DNA of 11,307 bases, taken from the NCBI GenBank assembly GCA_026770585.1, contig MU646783.1, forward strand, positions 63,131-74,437. The letters run 5' to 3'. A model generated the notes under the pieces. The model saw only the letters and a list, made by a program, of their open reading frames with translations, did not search any database and had not been told where the DNA came from. This document shows, piece after piece, positions 1 through 8,394 of the stretch. A program made the position numbers and the translations under genes. Within the stretch, counting starts at the first letter, position 1. The number at the start of each line of letters is the position of its first letter. The DNA comes from Baffinella frigidus. Its lineage: Eukaryota; Cryptophyceae; Cryptomonadales; Baffinellaceae.

Positions 1-233
1 GGCACACACCAAATCAAACCAGCAAAGGTTCAAATCAAATCAAAAGCCCGTAACCCAAACCCCAGACCCTAAACCCTAAACAGGATGAGGCGCTCGGGTA
101 TTTTGTGAAACCCTATAACCCCCGCCTGGTTCAGTCAACCGCCACGGCACACATCAAATCAAACCAGCAAATATTTAATTCAAATCAAATCAAAGTAAAG
201 GCCCGTAACCTAAAACCCCTCAACCCTAATCAG
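1..233 (+). repeat. tandem duplication carrying a truncated exon 1 copy
   Basis: Bases 1-107 resemble 146-257: the same GGCACACAYCAAATCAAACC start, CAAATCAAATCAAA tracts, GCCCGTAACC and CCCTAA runs, and an acceptor CAG. The copy of exon 1 at 84-107 encodes DEALGYFV and then breaks off after TTTGTG. The rest is intron sequence of the gene, whose earlier exons lie upstream of the window. Confidence 0.8.
84..107 (+). pseudogene. truncated exon 1 copy (DEALGYFV only)
   Basis: Eight codons match the start of exon 1 with third-position changes (GAT/GAC, GCG/GCT, CTC/CTG, TAT/TAC, TTT/TTT, GTG/GTC), preceded by the same CAG acceptor at 81-83. The sequence then continues into AAACCCTATAACC, unrelated to exon 1. 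It lacks the catalytic loop, so it cannot replace exon 1. Confidence 0.8.
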
Positions 234-329
234 GACGAGGCTCTGGGGTACTTTGTCGTGTGTAAGGGCGCGGACGTCTACTTGAAGATGCTGCTTCACG
301 ACAACTTGATGCATGCGGATTTGCATCCG
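234..329 (+). CDS. exon 1 of the window: helix plus HADLHP half of the kinase catalytic loop
   Basis: The acceptor is CAG at 231-233 and the donor GT at 330-331 (GTACAT). Phase 0 at both ends, 32 codons. The translation runs from DEALGYFV through the helix VYLKMLLHDNLM to HADLHP. The Asp of HAD is the expected catalytic residue of ABC1 kinases; the following GN lies in the next exon. It lies next to a partial upstream copy at 84-107. The frame is open further upstream, but that sequence is repeat-like, so the exon start is set by the acceptor and by the match of the copy's left edge. Confidence 0.9.
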
Positions 330-3300
330 GTACATCCTGAACCCGAAACCCGAAACCCGAAACATCAAACCCCCAGCCCCAAACCCCAAACCCCAAACCC
401 CAAACCCCAAACCCCAAAACTCGAAGCCCGCAACCCGCAATCCGAAACCCGAAATCCGAAGCCCCAACCCCCAACCCCTACCATAAACCCCAGCCCCTGA
501 ACCCTAAACCCTAAACCCTCACCCCAAACACTAAACCCCACACCCCAAACCCTGAACCCCAACCCCTTAACCCCTAAACCCTAGACCCTGAATCCCAATC
601 CCAAAACCCCAACCCCTAAACCCCGAACACCCAACCCCCAACCCCCAACCCCTAAACCCCAACCCCTAAACTCTAAACCCCAAACCCCAACTCCTAACCT
701 CTAAACCCTCAACACCCAACAGGGCAACATCCTGGTGCAAAGAGGGGACGCAAAGAAGGGGGTCGAATCAAGGGTCGTGTTGGTTGATGCAGGTTATCAG
801 ACCCGAAATCCACCCCTACGATAGCGAATCTACCCTTAAGATACCAGGGTCCACCCTTTAGATACCAAAACCCACCCCCAAGATACCAAATCTACCCCTA
901 AGATACCAAACCACATCCCTAAGATAACAAAATCCACCCGTAAGATAGCTTCCACGAGTTAATGCGGATTTGCATCCGGGGAACATCCTGGTGCAAAGAG
1001 GCGACGCGAAGAAGGAAGTGGAGTCTCGTGTCGTGCTGGTTGATGCAGGTTGTGAGGCCCGAAACCACCCCCAAGATAGCAGATCCATCCCTAAGATAGC
1101 AGATCCATCCCTAAGATAGCAAATCCATCCCTAAGATAGCTAGCTAAGATACCCAAATCCACCACTAAGATACCACGCGAAGAAGGGGGTCGAGTCAAGG
1201 GTCGTGTTGGTTGATGCAGGTTGTGAGGCCCGACATCCACCCCTACGATAGCGAATCTACCCCTAAGATACCAAAATCCACCCCTAAGATACCAAAATCT
1301 ACCCCTAAGATAGAAAATCCATCCCTAAGATACCAAAATCCATCCATAACACACCACAATCCATCCCTAAGATAGCGTCCACGACAAGTTAATGCGGATT
1401 TGCATCCGGGGAACATTCCTGTGCAAAGAGGCTCTTCAAACCTTGACGCGAACACGGGAGTGGAGTCTCGTGTCGTGCTGGTTGATGCAGGTTATGAGGC
1501 CCGAAATCCACCCCTAAAATAGCAAACATCCCTACGATAGTTAGCTAAGATACCCCAATCCACCATTAAGATACCACGCGAAGAAGGGGGTGGAGTCTCG
1601 TGTCGTGCTGGTTGATGCAGGTTACCCCAAATCCCACAGCCTCGGCGGAGAGAGCAACCCCCAAAACCCTGGTTACCCCAAACCCCACACCCTATGGAGG
1701 AAGCAACCCCAAACCCCAACCCCCAAAAATCCCTAAACCCCGAACCCCCAACTCCAAATCCCAGAATCCAAAACTAAAACCCCGAAACCCTAACCCCCAA
1801 ATCTCTCCCCCCTCGCGCGTAAGCCCTGATCCCTAAACTCTAAACCCTACAGGGGTACCTCGCTCATAACAAACTGCCCCCCCCCCAGGGCCACCAAAGC
1901 CCCCTAGGCATAGCCCTACTGTAGGGTCCTATGCGGGGGCGATTTCTCATGAGCGAGGTACCCCTGTAACCCCTGAATCGCGTGCAGGGATGGTAGCGCA
2001 GCTGCAGAACGACGAGCAGGACAACTTCATCGGGTTTCTCCACACCCTCGGTGCGGGGGACGGGCGTGCCGCGGCCGACTTCGTACTCAAGTTCTCCAAG
2101 GTACGTCCGTAGAAGGATGTTTAATTCACCGACAGCTCCTAGCTCTGCTCCACTTGAATCGGGCTCGCCAAAATGGCGAGCCCAAATCGCAACGGTTCGC
2201 CAAAAGTTGATAAATTCCCTTGAAAAGGTAAGACTTTTGACGATTTGGGTCGAATAAAAGGACACAATCGATTTAGTCAACCCGAGTGAAACAGAGCTAG
2301 AGCTCTCCCAGATTTCCGGACGAAATTCTCCAAGGTGATTTAGTAGAAGGATGTTCAATTCACTGATGGTTCTCCCAGATTCCCGGTCGAAATCGCCTTT
2401 GAAGCCCAACCACTGTGTGGGAAAGTGTCTCACATTTAAACCCCGTTTCCATCGGCAAGACCAGACCGTTTGTCTCGGAGGAGGATATTTCCGCCTTTCA
2501 GAGCGCTATGCGGAAGCTGTTTCTCGAAACGTGTCGCCCAATCACTGTGCGGTTGAAAGTGTAACATAGTTACACCGGGTTAACTGTGGAACACCTGGGA
2601 CCCATAACCGAATCTGTCAACTCGAGCATCCAGGAAAGCGTCTCACACTCAAACCCTTTTAATCGACCGTCTCACACTCAAACCCTTGTTTTTCCATCGG
2701 CAGGATCAAACGTGTGTGTCGGAGGAGGACATCGCAGCCTTCCAAGAGGCTATGCGGATGCTGTTCCTCGAGACGTGCAAGGGGTACGGGCATAACGTGG
2801 ACATTGGGATGGTGCTGCGGCGTGTGCTGCAGACGCTCCGGTTGCATAAGGTAACCCTGAACCCCAAACCCTAAAACCTAAACCCTAAACCCTAAACCCT
2901 AAACCCTAAACCCTAAACCCTAAAACCTAAAACCTAAAACCTAAACCCTAAACACCACGCCAAACCCGAAACACCACGCCAAACCCCAACCCACAAGTAG
3001 AATTCGCTTTTAGCTAGCAGGGTAGTCAGTGTTGGGTATTGGAGGACAAAGGGGTCCCCTTTTAGAGTACGGTTGGTCCATGTAATTCCGAGCACGTGGA
3101 CTTTGGGATGGTGTCGCGACGGGTCGTGCAGACGCTTCGGTTGCATAAGGTACACCACCCAATACCCGAAAACCGAAACCCGAACCCCAAATCCCCAACC
3201 CCGAACCCCGAATCCCGAAACCCGATCCACGCCAGGGCACACGTAGGAATTTCAGAGCGCGACTTTTCGTTTCGTGGTACTAAGTGAGTGTGCGTGACCC

Positions 3301-6300
3301 GGTGAGACGCAGCTCCTCGTCCTTTCCACGTCCAGGCGTAGCCCAGGATCGAAAACCCCGGTACAAAATTAAAATCAGAATTGTACTTGAAATTCCCACG
3401 TGTGTCTCCGCCTGGCGGGTATACCGGAGTGGGAGGGGTAACACTCGCATTAATCTGTGAAACGCTGGATAGCTAAACCGCGCCAGGTCATAAGTCGGAT
3501 TTTCATTTTACTACACCATCTACGGGTAAAGTTGATTCTCACCAGGGAAACACGCCAAAAGTGTTGGGAATTGGAGCCATTCCTGGGCGCTACAATGTTT
3601 TGTCGTACCACGAAACACTTTTCGCGCGAAACGTTGCGTGTGAAATCCCCACTTGTGACATGGCGTGGTCTGGTCTGTAAAGCAAAAACACTGAATCGCG
3701 CGCATTGTTCAGGTACGAATCGATGTCAACTACGCGACAGTACCCACGTGTCAACTTTCGGCCGTATTTTTTTTTCGCGTGGTCAACACACGAAAACCGC
3801 TCTGAATCCTCGCGCGTTTGGCAGGTACGAATCGACGTCAACTACGCGACGCTCGTGCTGAACCTCCTCTGCCTCGAGGGCCTTGCCGGCGCACTCCAGG
3901 TGACACAACCCTAAACCCTATACCCTATACCCTAAATCCTGAACCCTATACCCTCAACACTAAACCCTAAACCCTAAACCCTATACCCTAAACCCTAAAC
4001 CCTAAACCCTAAACCCCAAACCCTAAACCCTAAACCCTCAACCCTAAAATACTCCTAAAATATAAACCCTTAAGGTTGCGAGCCCCTAAACCCTAAGTTG
4101 CGAGCCCATAAACCCTAAACCCCAAACCCTCCAGCCGGACGATTCGCTCTCGATGGGTCGAAGCCGCTACTGGAGGCGTACCGCATCATCCCGTGGCCTT
4201 TTAACGCTCGTTTGTGGCTACCAAAGCTCATAACCTAACCTAACCTAACCTAACCTAACCCAACCTAACCCAACCTAACCTAACCTAACCTACCTACACT
4301 CATAACCTGTATCCCCACCTGACTGAACTTTACCCCCTGCAGCCGGACTATTCGCTTCTTGATGGGTCGAAGCCGCTACTGGAGGCGTACCGCATCATCC
4401 CGTGGCCTTTCAATGTTCGTTTGTGGGTTGCAAGGCTCATAACCTAACCCACATACACGCATAACCTGTATCTTTTGCCCCTCCCCCGCGCCACTTTCAG
4501 CCACTTTCTGAAAGTTACCCCGTTTGCAGCCGGACTATTCGCTGCTCGATGGGTCGAAGCCGCTGCTGGAGGCGTACCGCATTATCCCGTGGCCGCTCAA
4601 TCGCGTCCTCTTCCCGTGCGCCTATTTTTTCAAGCGGTAACCCCCGACACCCGAAAATGAAGATACCCGAAAGGATTCCGAATCCGGAATCCATGTGGAT
4701 TCCGAATCCGGAATCTATACCCGAAACACGGAACCCGAAAATCTGTTGCCGCTTAAACCCGAAACCCGAAACCCGGAACCGGATGGATTTAGGGGGTAGG
4801 GTGACGAGTGTGCGGTTTCGGGTTTCGGGTTTCGGGTTTCGTGGTTTGAGGTGTACCGCATTATCTCGTGGCCGCTCAACCGCGTCTTCTTCCCGTGCGC
4901 CTATTTTTTCAAGCGGTGATTTCATAACCCGGAACCCGAAATCTCATACCCGAAACCCGAAACATGAAACGAGAAACCGAAACGCGAAACCCGAAACAAG
5001 AAACCCGAAACCGGAAATCCCGTTGCCGCCCGTGCGCCTACTTTTCAAGCGGTAAACTTGATACCCGAAACCCGAAACCCGGAATGTGAAACCCGAAACC
5101 CGAAGCTCGAAACCTTGAACCTTAAACCCTTAACCCTCCACTTTCACCGGCATGATTCACGACAAGAACCACCTGGCGACGATGCGCCGCGACCTTTTCC
5201 AAACACGAACCCGAAACCGTACCCCATAAACCTCAAACCCCTACACCCGGAGGGCGCACACCCATCAACTCTACCCCCACCCTCAGGATTCTGAGACGCG
5301 ACCTGGAAAAGGATGACCTCACGCGCAAAAGGATGACTTTTGCCCTCGCGTGTCGCCTCCCATAAATGGAGGGCGCGCATCCATTAATGGCGCTTCCGCC
5401 CGCAGGATCCACGACAAGAACCACCTGGCGACGATGCGCCGTGACCGGGAAAAGGAGGATCTCACGCACTCTCCCCTCCATAAACGGAGGGAACCCCGTC
5501 CATTTATGGAGGGAATAACATCCATTTATGGAAGGAGATAGATCCATAAACGGAGGAGGAACCTAAAAAACTGGAGGGTACAACATCGATAAATAGAGGG
5601 CCCGCATCCATTAATGGCGCTTCCACCCAACTCCGTTTCACCCGGCAGGATCCACGATAAGAACCACCTGGCGACGATGAGACGTGACCGGGAGAGGGAG
5701 GATCTCACGCGCGCGCCAAATAATCCATTTGACTTTTGGCGAATCGCGGGGCCCGAACCCCGTGATTCCTCCCCCAAAGTGGCCGATTGGTGGTACACGA
5801 ATAATAGAAAGACGCGGTTTCGGCAGCGTGGGTAACCCTCGGCGCTTTTCCACGGCAGGATCCACGATAAGAACCACCTGGCGACGATGAGACGCGACCG
5901 GGAGAGGGAGGATCGCAAGCGCCTCCAGGCCATCTCACACGCGGGCGCAGGTCCGAATTCCTCCAAGGGCAGATCCAATAGCTCCAAGGGCAGGTCCAAA
6001 TAGCTCCAATAGCTTCAAATGGCTCCAATAGCTGAAACGGCTCCAGAGGACGATGGGACGCGACCGGGAAAAAGAGGATCGCAGGCGCGTCGAGGCCGCT
6101 TCGCACGCAGGTTCGCATAGCCCCAAATAGCTCCAACAGCTACAAAGGTTCACTCGCTCCTATAGCTCCAGATGGCCTAAACTGCTCTAATAGAATAGCT
6201 CCAAGCGGCCCAACGAGCTCCCGTGGGTTCAATATTTTTGCGCGTACCCTACTCGTGATGCGACGCGACCGGGGACAAGAGGATCGCAGGCGCGTCGAGG

Positions 6301-7607
6301 CTGTTTCACACACAGGTCCACATCGCTCCCAAAAGCTCCAATCGCTCCAATAGCTCCAATTGCTCCAACGGCTCCATTTTGAATAGCAGCCTGGAGGCAA
6401 GCGCCTCCAGGCTGTTTCACACACAGGTCCCAATCGCTCCACATCGCTCCCAATAGCTCCAATAGCTCCAATAGCTCCAATAGCTCCAATTGCTCCAAGG
6501 GCAACGAAAATTACTACACGTTTTTGGCGCATCGAGGCCGCCTTGCACCAAGTTCCAAAATTCTCTAATAGCTCCAAATAGCTCCAAATCGCTCCAATAG
6601 CTCTAATAGCCCCAATAGCTCCAAGGGCAACGGAAATTACTTCACGTTTTTTTTTAACTACTAATAGGTTGATTATCGCCAACGAAAATTGATGCACGGT
6701 TGTTTTACTAGAGAACCACCTGCGGATGATGAGGAGTGACCGGGAGAGGGAGGATCTGATGCGCCTCCAGGCTGTCTCACACACAGTCGACAGGCTGTCT
6801 CACACACAAGTCTCACACACAAGTCGAAATACAAAATACTCTCAATAGCTCCAATAACTCCAAGGGAAACGCAAATTAATCCACACGTGTATATAGCTTC
6901 AATAGCTCCAAGATCCAAATAGCTCTGATGGTTCCAACGGCACCAACGGATCAATTTGGAATAGCTCCAATCAATAGCTCGAATCACAGGCTCCAAAATT
7001 ACCACACGAATGCTGAAATATTACTAGTAAAATTCATTATATGTAGTAAAATTCATTGCCAGGGAGTTTTAAATCAAAACCATTTTCCTATGAGATAGCT
7101 CCAACGGCCCCAACGGATCAATTTGGAATAGCTTCAATCACAGGCTCCACCAGCTTCAATAGCTCCAATTGCCTCTCAATAGCTCCAATAGCTCCAATTT
7201 CATCTCGGGCCATACCAGAATCTGTCCTGGTGAAAAGGCGTAAGATAGCATCATTTGATTCCTAAAATAGCATTTACACCCTTACCTTCCGCGTGGGGAG
7301 CCTAAGATAGCGGGACAGATTCTGTCTTGGTCCGAAATTAGATCGCCTCTCAGTAGCTCCAATAGCTCCAAGCGCCCCAAGATCTCCCACAGCTCCAACC
7401 TATGCTTGTTTACTATTACTAGTGTGATCAAGGCGTGTAGTAACCTCCACGACCAGAAATATTTAAACTAATGTGTACCTATTTTTAATGGATTTAATCG
7501 AATTTAAACTACCTATTTTTAATAGATTTAATCGAATTAAAACTAACGGATTGACCTCGTGTGCAGGGGGGGCGGCGCTCCCACCTTGACAGTAGAGAGA
7601 GACAGAG

Positions 7608-7698
<91 letters not shown>

Positions 7699-8320
7699 GA
7701 GAGAGCCTGCGGCCACACAGCGGACTACCAAGGGGTTTCGGTGAATAACCTGTACGTTCATCCCGGGCAGAGGGGGGCATAAGTGACGCGGTGCATAAGG
7801 TGCTGGTGCCGGCTGCTTTCTCTGCTGGGGCATCCGCCGTGCTGCTCCTCCTCGCAGGTGCAATTCCCTGAACCCTACACCATGAATCCTATGCCATATC
7901 CCTTAAGTGCCCAGTAGGCTCATACGCCCTACCGTAGGACCCTAGGACCTGCCTAGGACCTCAGGCTGCTTTCTCTGCTGGGGCATTTGCGGTGTTGCTC
8001 CTCCTCGCAGGTAGCCCCCCCTCAACCCGAAACCCTACACCATGCATCCTATGCCATATCCCTTAAGTGGCGGACGGGCGAATATTCGCCCTAACTCGCC
8101 CTAGGCAGGTCCTAGGGCCCTACCGTAGGGCGTATGCGCCTACTCGCCACTTAAGGGATACCCCTACACCCGAAACCGTGCACCCTATGCGGTGTTGCTG
8201 CCTCTTGCAGGTGCACGGGTTCAGGGTTCAGAGTTGAGGGTTGAGGGCGTGTAGGGTTGAGGATTCAAAGTTGAGGGTTGAGAGTTGAGGGTTGAGAGGT
8301 GGGGGTTGAGGGTTGAGAGT

Positions 8321-8394
<74 letters not shown>

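Larger units (their letters stand above)
795..1575 (+). repeat. 21-22 bp tandem repeat field (GATACCAAAATCCACCCCTAA)
   Basis: Variants of AAGATACCAAAATCCACCCCT follow each other at about 797-950, 1063-1174, 1230-1376 and 1501-1575. Each block is separated from the next by an exon 2 copy. Shifts between GATACC, GATAGC and GATAACA are common. The blocks and exon copies form larger units: B plus C (949-1219) and D plus E (1377-1620), offset by roughly 400-420 bp. Confidence 0.85.
4640..5110 (+). repeat. (CCCGAAA)n block with fold-back, intron 6
   Basis: CCCGAAACCCGAAACCCGG runs dominate, interrupted by exon 6 copies iv and v. At about 4812-4842 the orientation flips to (CGGGTTT)n, so this part can pair with 4757-4775. 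A separate repeat, GGATTCCGAATCCGGAATC, occurs twice around CATGT at about 4673-4714. Confidence 0.8.
5955..7400 (+). repeat. AATAGCTCC 9-bp minisatellite through intron 7
   Basis: Clusters of CCAATAGCTCCAATAGCTCC lie at about 5975-6050, 6110-6200, 6325-6385, 6425-6505, 6560-6630, 6840-6990, 7096-7200 and 7350-7400, interrupted by exon 7 fragments. GGCAACGRAAATTACTNCACG recurs after several clusters (6498, 6632). The minus strand translates to Gly-Ala-Ile-like repeats, which are not a protein. Confidence 0.85.

Noticed and set aside
210-562. Minus-strand open frames rich in Gly-Phe-x-Val (MGLRISGFGLRVAGF type)
   Set aside because: They are translations of the degenerate CCCGAAA/CCCCAAA repeat; open frames occur in several phases at once and no motif is present.
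949-1490. Processed pseudogene (retrocopy) origin of the intronless exon 1-2 copies
   Set aside because: The copies carry intron 2 sequence behind the donor and sit in tandem with intron repeats, which a copy from spliced mRNA would not have.
795-1575. CRISPR-like array (21-22 bp repeats)
   Set aside because: Units are directly adjacent and degenerate with no unique spacers; the setting is an intron of a eukaryotic gene.
1864-2433. 189-codon minus-strand open frame
   Set aside because: It runs through a MITE, the antisense of exon 3 and intron 3, and shows no family features; exon 3 on the other strand explains the open stretch.
3457-3861. 134-codon plus-strand open frame in intron 4
   Set aside because: It crosses the exon 5 copy and exon 5 in a different frame from the coding one and has no recognisable domain.
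2856-4068. Chromosome end (true telomere)
   Set aside because: The telomere-like blocks are short, degenerate and followed by exons of the same gene on both sides, so they are interstitial.
5740-5780. Possible tRNA-like or terminator stem (GCGGGGCCCGAACCCCGTGA)
   Set aside because: No cloverleaf could be built around it; it is just a short GC-rich partial palindrome.
6140-6784. Long minus-strand open frame with Gly-Ala-Ile repeats
   Set aside because: The 9-bp AATAGCTCC unit has no stop in these frames, so a repeat protein appears by necessity; the exon 7 fragments inside it lie on the other strand.
7463-7863. Ser-Leu or Arg-Glu repeat proteins on both strands
   Set aside because: They come from the GA microsatellite.
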